Below are positions 22,915 to 35,028 of a stretch of DNA of 64,000 nucleotides, piece after piece. Origin of the DNA: Phoenix dactylifera (Eukaryota > Streptophyta > Magnoliopsida > Arecales > Arecaceae). The notes under the pieces are model-generated. The model was not told where the DNA came from and made no database searches. It was given only the letters and a program-made list of their open reading frames with translations. Location of the stretch: assembly GCF_009389715.1 (NCBI RefSeq), contig NC_052400.1, positions 2,232,001 through 2,296,000 on the forward strand. Reading direction: 5' to 3'. The position numbers were made by a program, and so were the translations under genes. Within the stretch, counting starts at the first letter, position 1; every line of letters starts with the position of its first letter.

Positions 22915-23260
22915 AGCTGAAGACAACGAGCCTATCTTCATATACCGAGGCTTTGAGATCTCTATTTTTGTCTCCCTCCATCGATTTGATTATTGCCTGT
23001 CATCTATTGCTTACTGCTTCTCTAAGCAAGATCTCATCGAGGAGGCTAAATACCATGGCATCGAGGCCCACCCCTGATTCAAAATGGCACCATTGTGGCT
23101 CCTCGATTTCGATGCCACCCTTACCGCCACCATCAGCTCTACCTCCTATGGTTTCCCCACCATCTCATGTACTGGATATGGGGACAGATCCGTCTGAATG
23201 GCGCACGAAGGCCATATCTCAATGCCCCAAGCACCATGAGGAAGGGGAGGAGCGATGGGC
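22915..23260 (+). pseudogene. KCTD-like BTB/POZ protein fragment, forward
   Basis: The plus-strand frame gives EDNEPIFIYRGFEISIFVSL, then FSKQDLIEEAKYHGIEAHP, a stop, and MAPLWLLDFDATLTATI with SYGFPT and GYGDRSV. This follows the end of a KCTD BTB domain and the start of the following region in plant homologues. Stops and a truncated HEGHIS segment show decay. The SYGFPT...GDRSV part is shared with the inverted fragment at 22440-22736, so the two form an interrupted inverted duplication. Confidence 0.55.
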
Positions 23261-23465
23261 GTGAATATACTTTAAGCTTGAAGTCCGGCCAATCATCAGC
23301 TCTAGTTTGGTGTAGGAGTATTTGAGCTGCCGAGCGAACGTCGACTAACGACTGGAGTTGGTCGGAGCAGATAGATTGGACCAAATGGCTTCCAATATTG
23401 AGCACCATGATATTTTTTGTGCCCTTCATTGCATCATAGGCCACAAAGGGCCAAGCCTTCCTTCT

Positions 23466-24300
23466 TTCTTTTTTTTTTTTTGCTAGGACAAATGAATCAC
23501 ACATATCTAATATAAGTACATCTATAAAAGTCAGAAAAAAAAATATTCCGGAACGGGGGTGGCATGGCAGCGTCGACTATCCGCAACATCTCACCAGAAT
23601 GGTCGGCAATAAAGAATACAATCTAGTCCGTAGTTCTATTCACCTTGTGGTAAACATGACTCGCCTTGAAGGTGCTGCGCTTTCTAACACATTGTCAGAT
23701 ATCCAAGAGCAGTAGGTATCTATGCACCTCCATGGTCTATCCATGAATCTAGCCAATGACAGCGGCTGAGTCGCCGTCCAGGTGGATGAAGTCCACCAAC
23801 AAACATGATCTCACATAACTGATCTCTGCCTAGGCCACTCTCAACTCCGCTACAAGGGCAGAGGTGTCATAGATCTAACTCCCCCCCAGCAACAATAAGA
23901 TGCAAATCTGGCTCCCCTTACTGCCGCCATCGCTCATACTGTTTTCGAAGTTAATCTTGAAAAAACTCGAGGGTCAAGGATTCCAAGTGACGAAGATCAA
24001 CCTGGTTGCTGCTGAATCTTAAAAGAAGTTCCAAGTGTCTCAAGCTATCATAGGCTCTCTAGGAGGGGGGAGGGAGTGGATGGCTTCTGCTACCTAAACA
24101 AGAACCCTCTCTATAATGAATCTTGACAGCTAACTGCTTTTCTCAAAGACACAATCACTTCTCACAAGCCAAATGCGACACGTCAAATAAGCAATCCTGA
24201 TATCTTGATCTCTGGTAGGGGCTCTCTCAGTGCAATCCCTCAAATAGAAGAGGAAGATCTTGATAGGGGCCGCCGACCAGCCTTCTTCATATTTTTCTGA
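23466..24300 (-). mobile_element. Non-LTR retrotransposon remnant (RNase H domain)
   Basis: On the minus strand, broken frames read WNP, SSFFKINFENSMSDGGSKG, YDTSALVAELRVA, DFIHLDGDSAAVIGWIHG and FKASHVYHKVNRTTD. This is the order of the RNase H-type domain that ends many plant L1-like LINE ORF2 proteins. A poly(A)-like run, read in reverse, lies at 23466-23484. Stops and frameshifts are frequent. Related tails are at 27066-27290 and 50041-50545. Confidence 0.7.
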
Positions 24301-26572
24301 TTTTTTTCTTTTTCTTTATAAATAAAATGTGCCTAGAGGCCATTCTCCTGAACCTCCTTCTTTCCATCTAGGACTACAAGTTATCCAATCCAAGTCCATT
24401 GAAGTGTTGAACATGTCTAAGCAACAGGTCACCCGAAAATGAGGGGAAAAAATAAAAGAAAAGAAAAACTTTCTTGCTTAAACCTTGTACATAATTCATG
24501 GGTCACTTAAGCCGAATTTCTATTTACTCTTCTTGGACAAGTCTTGAGCAAGGGATGATGCAAGCAATGTAATAGAAAGTTTTGTGCAACTCTTTACACT
24601 CACATTGTTGATAAGAAAATTCAATACAAGCACCAGCACTAAGTATTTCTTGACAGAGCTTTCTTGCCTAAAAATTAGCGTATTTTCTATCCCTATATTC
24701 ATGTCCATATCTAGTTAGTTTTTTATGCCATCCAAAATAGGGTTGAAATTGCATCGTTTGCTGGTCTAGTTTTTATGCATGCACCTTATTGATCTGAAGT
24801 TGTTTAGGTAGACTGTACAAGAGAAATGCTGATAACATTAAAGTAAATTAATGTAGCAACACCGAAATTCAAGGAAATATTGTGTGCATGCGTTACATGT
24901 ATACATCTCCCTCTTGTAATTGGAAGGATCACTATCTAATTTCTTCATACAATTATGTAGAGCAGTCTCCAAGGACGACCAACATAGTTTCATTCAACAT
25001 ACAAATGTTCAACCATATCATTTCATCGATAACCCTAAGAGGAAAGCATAGACAGTTGTGGTGGAGATCTTTCTACCATTAATTAATTTAACATACTTGT
25101 CCATTTGATTCTAGCGAGAAAAAAAGTCCTTCCTTTATTATTCCAGGCGTCACTAAATTATACAGAGTAGAAAGCTCTAAATCTACATGAACAAATAACA
25201 CCTTGGATCATGGGAAATGATTATGCATTGTTAGAGAAAGTGATACATTTCTCTGGACAAAAATTATCATTGTAAAAATAAAGCAAATAACTAAATACAA
25301 GTGAGTACAGTATTTCTCTGAAATCCCATAAAAAAGGCACAAAGAAAAATATTTCGAGGTACCTACTATACGTACATGAAAAATTTATTGTACCCACAAG
25401 CGCTACTTAACAAACTCATAATCAGCAAGCCCGAGTGTAGCAATAAATCTGGCGCCACCCTGCTGCTATGACAAGAGAATTTTTCTGTGCGCACATAAAC
25501 AGGAATGCGGTAGCATTAATCATGCAAAAATATAATAATTATAATAAGAAAGGGACTTCAAATTTGAACCCAATGATGAAATTTCCACCATGATCAACTA
25601 TAGCTTTTTTGAGAAAAATTTACTAAAATAAAAGAATACAGACAACCATGTTTACAGACTAAGACACAAAGCATGCTTACAGAGCGACAGATACTTGCGT
25701 ATGCACAGTGAACATCCTAATGCATGGTCAACAATTAGTGCTGCAGCGATTCTCCCTTCATATATTATTCCCCTATTCCTCAGATATTTCACAACAGCCA
25801 ACCAAATGATAGTTTTCCTGACAATCCATTTAAACAGTGTGGGAGGCTAAGTCCAACCAACTGAAATCAGCAAGAACCATTTGTCTATATAAATCAGTAC
25901 AGAATCACATAAAGATGCATCGATACTAGTAAAAGGCAGAGGAGAATGGTGAATTTCCTTGTGTGCCAGATGGTAGTTAAGATAGCTCCATATAATACGC
26001 ATCCAAGGCAAAGCCTCATTATGGAAACTCGAGCTACAGGAACCTATCAACTACCAGTTAAAAAAAAAAATTAAGCAACATTCAGAGATTTTTTTTCCTT
26101 CAAGTTTTTGCATGTTTATTATGTGTAATGAACATAAGTTGCCATATCACTTTATCATCAGATAGGCATCAACTTTCAAAAACACCAATGGCCAACCTGC
26201 TTAAAGCCACACTCACTACAAAAGAAAAATTGAGCGAACAGGGGCTACCGCTGGAGCTGGACCACATGGAAGCCGAGATTGTGGAGGGCTACGACACACT
26301 GATGTTTCTCATTTCAAAGATAAGGCCTAAAAGAGAATCCTCTATTCTACAACTGGAAGCTACATGCATGTACAAAAGGAGCTTCCCATGGATTCTCCTA
26401 CCTTAAAACAAATCCTTCAATTCTTCTGCTGGAATATGTCACAGAATGATCGAAAGAAAGAGAACAACAAAAGCAATCAGACTACCATCACTATCTCCGA
26501 TTCCCGGTGCAAAGCTGGAAAAGCTGGAATATCCTTCGCCAAAAAGGCAATGGTCATGCATTCCGCTGTTCA
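24301..26572. other. Gene-free intergenic DNA
   Basis: I see no conserved coding segment or clear repeat boundary. The last few hundred bases before 26573 are likely the 3' UTR of the minus-strand gene that ends there. Confidence 0.4.
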
Positions 26573-28917
26573 TCACCAAGGCCACATGATAGGGGTCGAT
26601 GAGTTGGCTGGCAGATGGGGAGTCATGCAGTGCTGCTGCCACTGATGGAATCCTTCAACACCCACTCCGTCGACAGCCGCCTGCTCTCTGTCTCCTTCTA
26701 CTTCCATAGATGTGCTTTCAACTTCTCCAGCCTCCATGGGCTCCTGGGATAACCCGCTATATAATTTGGGCTCACCAAACCCAGTAGCGGCCGCAGGCCC
26801 CTGGTTTGGCAACCAGGGAATCACCGCTAGGCAATTATTAGACACAACTGATTTGTGTTCTATTGGCATCTGGTTACCCGACTGGAAAGCTTGATCTGGA
26901 GAAAGTTTAAGCAAAACAGTTAAGAGCTGCAACACCAAATGAATCAAAGATGCAGATGTAAATGCCCAATGTTTGATCACGGCTTTATTGCATATTCGAA
27001 GTATATAGTTTTATAGAAGAATTAACCGGGTCCGAGGGTTGCCGTAACCATCCATTGCTTCGAGACGTCTGAATGATGATGAAGGATGAAGGGGCCGTCC
27101 AGGCTAAGCATGTATTTAGAGAAGCCAACAGGGTTGCGGATTGGATGGCTACCTATGTGGCCAACCACGCCGGTAACACCTTGTGGGCTGGGGATAGGAA
27201 GCTGCCTCGGAAACTCTGTGATATTCTATTTTTTGACTTTATTGGATGTATTCGTACGCGTATTGTATGAATTACCCTAACTAGTTCGCGAAAGAGCGAC
27301 TTCAATTGTATCTCGCTCTTTATATTTAAGAGAAAGAAAGAGAAATAGCATGGGTGAAGAGATGAGAAAGAGAGCTGCTCTTTTGAAACTCTTTTTGAGC
27401 ATAACAACTTGTTTGATATCACAAAGAAGAAGTTTGGAGGGTAATGAAGCAATAATCTAAACTCACCGTAGCTGCAGGACACTTAAGAATTTAACAATGA
27501 GAACTTGATATACAAGATACAGAGACAGGGCCTGTTTGGTATTGCTGCTTCTGCAATCTATTTCTCTTTTTCCAAAAGCCGAGAACAAAAATGAACTAGA
27601 CTGCATAACATGAATGATGAAACCCTTTTTGTTTTTAAAATAGAGCTTTTGGTAGCAAAGTTTTATTGCTTTCAAAAAGAGCAAAAATAAAATCAACGAA
27701 GAGCAAAAGTTTTGTGCAAATGCTATCTTCAACATCAATCTCCATCTGGCGTGTCATTGATTTGCAGATAAACAAAAACACAAAACGAACAACAATACCA
27801 AACAGGCCCTTAATTTTTCATCCAGGCAAAAAGGAAAAGAAAAAAAATCAAAAGAAGGAAATGTGATTGCTTACTCTTGAGACCATGGATCAGGTCCGAG
27901 CTCACTCTGAATGAAACATTTGATTGACCTGGGGACAAGAGGAGTTGGGCGTCCACAGGCTTATACAGAACAAGAGCTCTCTCCTCATTCAAAGCAGGAA
28001 CTGGCGCCGCATCATCCGTCATAGTGGATCCTAATTCCACCACGCTGCTACTAGCACTCATTTGATCTCTTGGGTCTTCTTCTTCCATAATTGGCAGCAG
28101 CTCCGCGTCCTTTGGAAACGTAGGAAGGAAAGAAGAATAAACGAATAGAAAGATTAAAAAGAAAAACAAAACAGCTACTAAATGGCCAGGTATGAATCGG
28201 ACAAACAAACAGAGCAAAACAACCAATCCATTAATTTTCTCTATCATCAAATTTGCATGGCGACCGAGGAAAAGCCAACTTGGAAAACAATGCACCAAAG
28301 ACGAATCCTTTATGTGAGAAAGAAGGTATAATTAATGATGCTGTTATTTGAAAAAAAAAAAAAAAAAGAAGAAGAAGAACGATTGGGATTTCACACAGGG
28401 AATTAGACGGAGAAATACCAGAATTCATACGTCATCGTGAACCAACTTAAAGCATGAGAAGTTATCACTTAATAAATGGTTTATGACCAAAATCTCTTTT
28501 TCCTCTTAAATTGGTAACCTGCGCCTCCCAAAATCAGATTTTTTTGTTTTCATCCCTTAAACCACCAAAATCCCTCAACGATTATTTATATCCAATCCGC
28601 CACCAAGAAATCTCAAATTGTAAAAAGAACGAAAAAAAATGCTGACATTGGAGGATCTGATAAAATCGAGCATAAAGGTGCAAGAAATCATTGCAAATTC
28701 CATGTATCTCGTACAAAGACTGCACAATCGAAGGAGAATCTGGTTAGAATTTTCTGCCAAAAGAAGCAATAACAATAAATTTCCAAGGAGAAAAAAGAGG
28801 CTCCCTTACCAGTCTCCTAATCTTTTTAGCCGGCGACGACAGCGAGAATTCCGAGAACCCATTGAAGACCTCCTCCAGATCCTTCCTCTTCATCTTCCCC
28901 GACAGAATTCCAGCCAT
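26573..28917 (-). CDS. Unnamed plant protein, 221 residues
   Basis: Three minus-strand exons, 28810-28917, 27875-28109 and 26573-26895, join in phase at GT-AG sites to give 221 residues ending in TGA. The N-terminus carries KMKRKDLEEV, FSEFSLSSPAKKIRRL and, across the first junction, DAELLPIMEEE. I recall this signature from small uncharacterised plant proteins that keep KIRRLDAELPPI as their best-conserved part. The middle has LNEERALVLYKP. The C-terminal exon is rich in Pro, Gln and Glu and ends in TPIMWPW. There is no signal peptide, membrane segment or enzyme motif. The basic KKIRR next to acidic EEED suggests a nuclear or scaffold role, which is inference only. The start ATG at 28917 is the first in a clean frame. 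A MITE (27528-27809) and a LINE tail (27066-27290) lie in the second intron. Confidence 0.75.
27066..27290 (+). mobile_element. LINE RNase H tail fragment
   Basis: A plus-strand frame encodes AKHVFREANRVADWMATYV and NTLWAGDRKLPRKLCDILFF, the extreme C-terminus of the LINE RNase H domain, ending at a TGA near 27268. It lies in the second intron of the 221-residue gene. A purine-rich AGAGAAAGAAAGAG stretch follows at about 27330. Confidence 0.7.
27528..27809. mobile_element. MITE with 17-bp terminal inverted repeats
   Basis: The left end GGGCCTGTTTGGTATTG and its exact reverse complement at 27793-27809 bound a 282-bp AT-rich body with no gene. No target duplication is evident. It lies in the second intron of the 221-residue gene, 65 bp from the second exon. 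Confidence 0.8.
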
Positions 28918-30438
28918 CTCCCTCCAACCAACAATACGTAAATCCAGTCCTAACCCCAGCACCCAATTAAAATCCTCCCCAAATCAGCCACCAGAACACC
29001 AAGATTAAGCGATAAAATCGCAAACCTCGAAACTCCTTTTCGCCGAAATCAAATCCCTAAGGTTTCGAATCTCCTACTCTCCAACAACTTAGGGTTTACT
29101 TTAGAGCTTGGTGCCGATGGATGGAATAAAAGAGTGGGAAGAAAACCGAAGGTGGTGGACTGGTGGGGGATATTCGGGACGCTTCCTCCTGTCTCTTGAT
29201 CTCTCCAGAAGAAACTTAGCGAATTTTATGTCATCTTATTTATTTTTACTTTTTTAATTCCTTTTAGGGCCATGAAGGAATTCCTGGGGACTCATTTATT
29301 TCCTTTTTTTCCCCCGCCCTCCAGCGGAAGTTTTCAGATGTATTTTTCTAGAAAACCCTCCACATTTAACTATTTAAAGTACCTACCGGATAGGGCTGAA
29401 AACATAACAAACTTGGATTGGATGAGTGCATTAGTATCCTTGTACATTTAGATTTGACATATATTGATACAAACATTAATGTTAATGGAATGCAAAAAAA
29501 TTATTTTAATTTGTTTGGGACAGATATGGATACATATGGGATATCTAAAATGTGAGACGGGAGTTAAACCGGTAAACTTTACAGCCAAAAAATTATTACT
29601 AAATAGAAGTTAAGTTAAATAAGTAACAATTATTTATTTTTTTAAAAAATATACATATCGTATAAAATTAAATAGAATTACAAACTAAATTGAATATTCA
29701 AATATAAATAGGATGGTTGTTTATTTATATTCATATTTTTTTCAATAAATATAAATATAAATATGGTTATTAGTCTTATCTTTCTCTAAATAAATTTAAG
29801 TCTGAAAATAAATTCAGATGGACATCATTCAATCCATTTTTACTATAAAAATGTGGAATTTGGTTGTGGATTTTGTCTTTTTAATGACTTCCGACAACGA
29901 GCTGCAATTTATAAAGAAAAAATAGTGCAGGAGCTTGTTTGGAAGGTGAAGCCAGGTCTTAATAAGGCTCAGTTTAGTCTAAATTCACTATTTTTCTATA
30001 TATGTATAAAGCATTATGTTTTTGAAACACATCGAAATAACTGGAGGCAGCTAGTTACATGCATCGAGACACTGTCAGATTGAAGAAAGAAGCAACCTTT
30101 GATGGAAAACACCTGCTTTCTTTAGCATTACGAGAGAGGTTAGATGCATCGTCTACTGCGATCAATGTGGGTGGAAATCCTCTTATACAGTGAAACACTA
30201 ATCTAGCTGTTTTCTTCTTTAACAGGGAACCGAGCGCTTGGAAATTTGGGGAACGTTCTGATCCAGGAAAATATTATGACATTGCCTTTACAGTAATAAT
30301 CATATTTTGGAAGGGTTCCGGAGTAAAAACGTACAGCAAAAGATTTATCACTTTATAACAATATGTTCAGAATATCATTTTATGCGCAATTATATTGGAT
30401 TCATGAGACAAACAAATTTGTTATATGATATTTAGAAC

Positions 30439-30786
30439 GGAACTAAACATACGACCGCATGGATGGATCCTCACATATTACACCCGTTTAAACCCTAGCA
30501 TCTTCGTGTGGGCCAAAAGTCCAAATCTATTCAAATTCAATCACAAAAACTATAATCAGTTTCCAGGCAATCCAAATGGGTTCATGTTGTATATCCCCTA
30601 GTCCACATAGGTCAAAAGCCGGATTTGCTCCGATATCATTTATAGCAACTTAGAACCTCATATAAAAAGACTAGCTAAAAGATATTATTTAGATCATTTA
30701 GTACTATATAAATATCCGTAATCTCCTCAACGAATAATCGATGTGGGACTAAATATACGTCCGCACGGATTCTCACATTACCACCG
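30439..30786. repeat. Pair of 40-bp direct repeats bounding about 300 bp
   Basis: AACTAAACATACGACCGCAT at about 30441 recurs as GACTAAATATACGTCCGCAC at about 30747. Both are followed by GGAT, CTCACAT and TTAC. The enclosed DNA contains GCTCCGATATCATTTATAGC. The layout resembles a small element with terminal direct repeats, but no other hallmark is seen. Confidence 0.5.
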
Positions 30787-30799
30787 TGTGTTTTGTATG

Positions 30800-30976
30800 T
30801 CACAGCCCACAGATTACTTTGCTGGCTCTATGCATCGCATAGCTGGCAGAAACAGTGGCATATTTTCTCGAGGGATTAGATTTGTTGATTTCAGGAGCAA
30901 TGTTAAAGCCAGACATCTTCTGAGGATGAAACATATCCTCTAATGCTTTCTTCTGCCAGAAGTTTTCTAACTTGCC
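30800..30976 (-). other. Possible coding fragment, unidentified
   Basis: The minus strand has a 58-codon frame that reads like protein rather than noise (ENFWQKKALEDMFHPQKMSG, then SNPSRKYATVSASYAMHR) and ends in TGA at 30800-30802. No good acceptor or neighbouring exon is visible. It may be a stranded exon, part of a pseudogene, or chance. Confidence 0.25.
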
Positions 30977-31269
30977 TTGGATGCATGCATGCATTTTATA
31001 TATACACTTGTTCACAAGTCGACTTGCTTTTTACCAATGTTTGCACAAGTCGACTGCATTTATGGAGTTGTTTGTCCTGATCAAAATCATAAAAAAACAA
31101 TAATTACCATCTTATAACCTTTTGGGTTTACAATCTACAGAATACAAGCAAGTTCTGACTTCACAGCAATCAGCACTTAATTCCGCACAACAATTGCAAT
31201 GCGTACATACCACAAGTGCTAGTAGTTTTTGAGAAGCAGCTCCCTGCTCTGCTTCTGTGGGCACCACAC

Positions 31270-31430
31270 CTGGTATTAAAATTCGTACCGAATTCTATAT
31301 TAATACTATTTTATTATAATATTGAAATATAGTATAATATAAAATAGTAAAGTATATTAAATATTGATATAGTATGATACTGTATATTAATTTAGTATCG
31401 ATATAGTACGATATACAGATTTCCGTACGT
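31270..31430. repeat. AT-rich repeat with CGTACCG-type ends
   Basis: The segment opens TTCGTACCGAATTC and closes GATTTCCGTACG, imperfect inverted ends. The interior is built of ATATAGTATGATA-like units. It lies about 230 bp before the coding start of the zinc-finger gene, so it may sit in or near its promoter. Confidence 0.5.
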
Positions 31431-31658
31431 GTGGGGGCCACGGTGGGGGCCTTTTCTCTGTACTTTGGGTGGAGTAATTGGTTCTAGGATCGAGTAGCTT
31501 TGTTGGGTTCAGATTGGATTCTAACCGTTTGATTCAGGCGGGGTCAATTAAATCAATGAGTCGGAGGTGCTTGGTGAGGCAAAAGTGGGGGATTGGATGG
31601 GTCCCATTTCCATTCCTTCTTCCCCAGCATCATCCACGGGAGGGGTCGAGGGAAGGAA

Positions 31659-34600
31659 ATGGCGGTTTGGAATCCGAGCAGGTCGATGGATCTCCACCGC
31701 TGGTTGCGGTGTTCCCCTTCATCAGCAGGCTCGAGTTCAGCAACGGTAGCAGTAGCGTGGAGGGGCAAGAAGAGGAGAACCCGTTTGCTTGCTGCCAATT
31801 GCACGCCGTTACGGCAAAGCTCCGATACCCAGCAACAAGTAGAGGAAGAGGTGAGTTTGATTTCTTTCTTTGAAAACCAGCTATTCCAGTTACGGCAAAT
31901 ACCATTTTGGAGTTCGTCTTTTAGATTCATGGAATGGAAGCTACCGAGACTAGCATCATGCACACACTGCTCAAAACAGCATCTATGCAGGAAATTGGTA
32001 ATGGCTATTGCATCATGACTATGTCTTCTTGCGCTGATTTGAGAGTTTTCCTAGATTTGTAGCAAGAGTGTTCGGCAATAAGTCTGATTTGGAGTCTTTT
32101 CTTTGCTCTCCTAAGTTTGGCTGCTCCTCTGACATCCTGGTGTTTGTGCTAGTATCTTTGAAGACTTGTGTATATGCTCAAAATGCGTTTATTTTCTGGA
32201 GATTTATGAAAAGTATATAAAATGGTAGGTGGTGGTGGTGGTGGTTTAATTCTTCCTTTAGCTATGAAATAGATTTTGGCCCTTATCAAATGGATGATTC
32301 ATGGAGCAGATATGGGCTTTTAGCATGTATAAGAGGAAATGGAAAGTGGCAGTAGTTTGGTGGAAGATCTCAGAGGTAGTATGTTGTTTTAGCTTCAAGC
32401 AAATCTTCAAGTGAAGCATAATATGTCAATCCGCATTTAAATAAGAAAGCCTAACCTGCTCTGGATGAATAGGAAAATTCAGCAAATAAATATCATATAA
32501 ATTGCCAGAATGTGGTGAAGAGTTGCTACATGCTATATAGTCTGATGGAATACTATTTCTTCTGAAAGATACTCAAATATCTTACTCCAAGATGTTCATA
32601 AGTGGAACTACTGATCATCTCGATCTTTAGAGGCTTTCAACTTAGAATTTTGACTTTCCTGTGGTTCTCCTAACCACGTTATCTTCAATCTACTGTACAA
32701 AATAGTAAAGAAATGGATGAAGAAATAGCGATAGAGTTCTAGCTGAATGGATGGATGTGTAGCACAAAGGTGCGACTAGGTTGTGTGATTAATATATGCC
32801 ATACAATTGTGTGGAGAGTAACATGTCAAGCAAAACATAAAGTGAGTAGGCAGATATGAGAATGCTAAGGTGGACCTGTGGGAACACTGGGGAAGGCCAT
32901 GAAGGATAAAGAATGAAATATGCTTGTTTGAGGATGCAAAAAGTTGCACATAATCTTGAGAAATGCTAAAATTCATTAATGATTTAAAACAGTTGCACAC
33001 ACAATTACTAATAAATGATTGAGATGCTGTGGGATTTGTTTCAATAAAAAAAAGAGAGATGCTGTGGGAATTGTTGGCTGTTTGCCATTGTGGGATGAAA
33101 TAGAAGAATTTATAAAGCCAAGTACAAACAGTCGAGAGAGTGTGACAATTAGTTCAGTTGATAAAGTCGGTGGTGTTTCGATACCAGTGACCTGGGTTTG
33201 ATTCTCACCCTTTCCCGATTTTGGCCAGGCTTCCTCCTGTCATAATTCTCACAAAAAAAAAGAAGAAAAAAAGGGTACAAATGGCTGGGAGGAGAAGGTT
33301 TACAAGTTTATGTTCAAACTGGCTGTTTTGTGGATGGCATCATGTGTATGGTGTTGGCAAGTTCCAGGTCATGAGTTATTGATTTGTACTGAGAGAAAAA
33401 TATAAGAAACCAGGACGCAAGAGAGTCAGAGATACAGGAGTTAAAGATCTTTCTGTAAATCACTGGCAGCCCCTAAGATTGTCAATAAAAAAAAATCATT
33501 GCCCACCGGGATATTGTCAAGAGCTTGTTGAAGATGGCGGCAAGCTTCCAAGAAGTTTAACTTCCTTTCCACTAACACTTCTCCAGTCATGCCTCATGGT
33601 AAGAGGTTTGTTACTAAAATCTCTGACAGATTTTCAGGCTTCAAAGCTCTCCTAGACTTGCGTGAATTACTGCAGTCTAGGCCAGAGATACACGGGTTAC
33701 GCACGCGTACCATGAGCTAACCAAAGTTGCCAGTTAGGTGGCAAATTTTGCTACCACTCATGGGCAGGTGCTGTCATGGACCAGGAACTGGCTACTGTAT
33801 CTTCTACAATTGGTTCATAGTGACACATAGGATTGTATCTTTAAAGGAGTTGTGTACGATGCTCTGTCGTATGAAAGGAGGGACTGCACAAGTGCCTTCC
33901 AGAAAACAAATAAGGCTAGTTTCCTCTACTTCATTAGAAATAACCACTCCATTTGGCTCCAATACAGCAGACAAAATAGAACATTATGGAAAGTTACAAA
34001 AAAGCAAGAGAAAATCAGAATAGGAAAGCAACTTTGCAGATTTTGATACCTTAGATCGGGAAAAGAAAAACGGAGAAGGCAACCACAATATGCAGAAAGA
34101 GGGATTAAAGGTTTGGAAGCCTTTATGAAACTATCTAGATTTTGATTTGTTAAAGGATATAGAGTAAATTTTGTAATTGTGTCATATATCTGTCTATTAA
34201 AACTTATCATTCAATACCTATCTCTATAACGAGATGTTTTGTCTAGGCTACATGTTTTAGAGGGAGGGAGGAGCACAAATGTTTAGGATCAGGAAATGAG
34301 ACCATTTATGAGATGGATTGCAGGAGATTATCATATTCTTAATATTTCTTTCTGCTTTAGACTTTCAATTGCTCTTTCTCCTTTCATTTTTAAAGGGAAA
34401 TTGATGGTGAAAAGACTGGAGAGGATTTGCATGGTGAAGTTGTCTAGCTTCAGGTTGAATGCTGACCTGCAACAAGTTCACTCCTTTCTTGTCTCCTTTT
34501 TTCTCTTCCATATTTAAGGTATTAGCCGTGCTACTCAAAAGGCTGGCAAAAAATCAAAAGTAACTGGATGCTTAATCTAGTGTGGTTGTTGAACTATCAT

Positions 34601-35028
34601 AATGTTTTAGGCAGACTCTTTTTTACAGCTTACACTAAATTTTGCCTATAGTACCCATTTATAGCATTATCTAATACCGTTCGCCCAATTTTTTTTTTTT
34701 TAAAAAAAGGAAGTAGGGATTATGTGTGATTCCTGTGATGGTAGAGGATGGCTGCTCTGTGACTTCTGCGAAGGCAAGAAGACCTATGTGAAGGCTGAGA
34801 ACAACCGAATTTATCGTCGCTGCCCAACTTGCAGAGCTGTAAGTCCTTATTAGTTACCCAGAAAAGTAAAAGTTGCATCTCATGATATTTTGGAAAGTCA
34901 CAGTATGATAATGCATATAATACTTGATTATTAGGCTTTCTTACTTGCAGATTGGATACATTCTGTGTGCAAAATGCAAGGTCTTCAAGTGCATTACCTT
35001 CCCGGACTACAGTGATGGTGAGCTCTGA
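31659..35028 (+). CDS. DnaJ-type cysteine-rich zinc-finger protein, probably organellar
   Basis: Three plus-strand exons, 31659-31850, 34710-34838 and 34951-35028, join in phase 0 at GT-AG sites and give 132 residues. The family includes small plastid zinc-finger proteins such as BUNDLE SHEATH DEFECTIVE2, which act as protein-folding helpers. Four CxxC pairs are visible: C70/C73 (in CDSCDGRG), C81/C84 (CDFCEGKK), C102/C105 and C113/C116. They match the two-zinc DnaJ cysteine-rich fold, and a further Cys is at 121. The first 64 residues are rich in Ser, Arg and Ala with few acidics before residue 55, consistent with a transit peptide. That targeting is inference. The ATG at 31659 is used; a second in-frame Met lies ten residues in. 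The J-domain is absent, as in other BSD2-type proteins. The 2.9 kb first intron contains a SINE. Confidence 0.8.
33129..33274 (+). mobile_element. tRNA-derived SINE with 7-bp target duplication
   Basis: A box A-like TAGTTCAGTTG (about 33150) and a box B-like GGGTTTGATTC (about 33195) sit at tRNA spacing. They are followed by about 50 bp of body and an A-rich tail from 33252. GTACAAA occurs directly before (33122-33128) and after (33275-33281), a plausible target-site duplication. It lies in the first intron of the zinc-finger gene, in the same orientation. Confidence 0.7.

Larger units (their letters stand above)
28918..31658. other. Divergent intergenic region
   Basis: This lies between the start of the minus-strand 221-residue gene and the start of the plus-strand zinc-finger gene, so both promoters should be here. 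The segment just above 28918 to about 29130 is the likely leader of the former. The rest is AT-rich with the paired repeat at 30439-30786, a possible coding scrap at 30800-30976 and an AT-rich repeat at 31270-31430. Confidence 0.45.
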
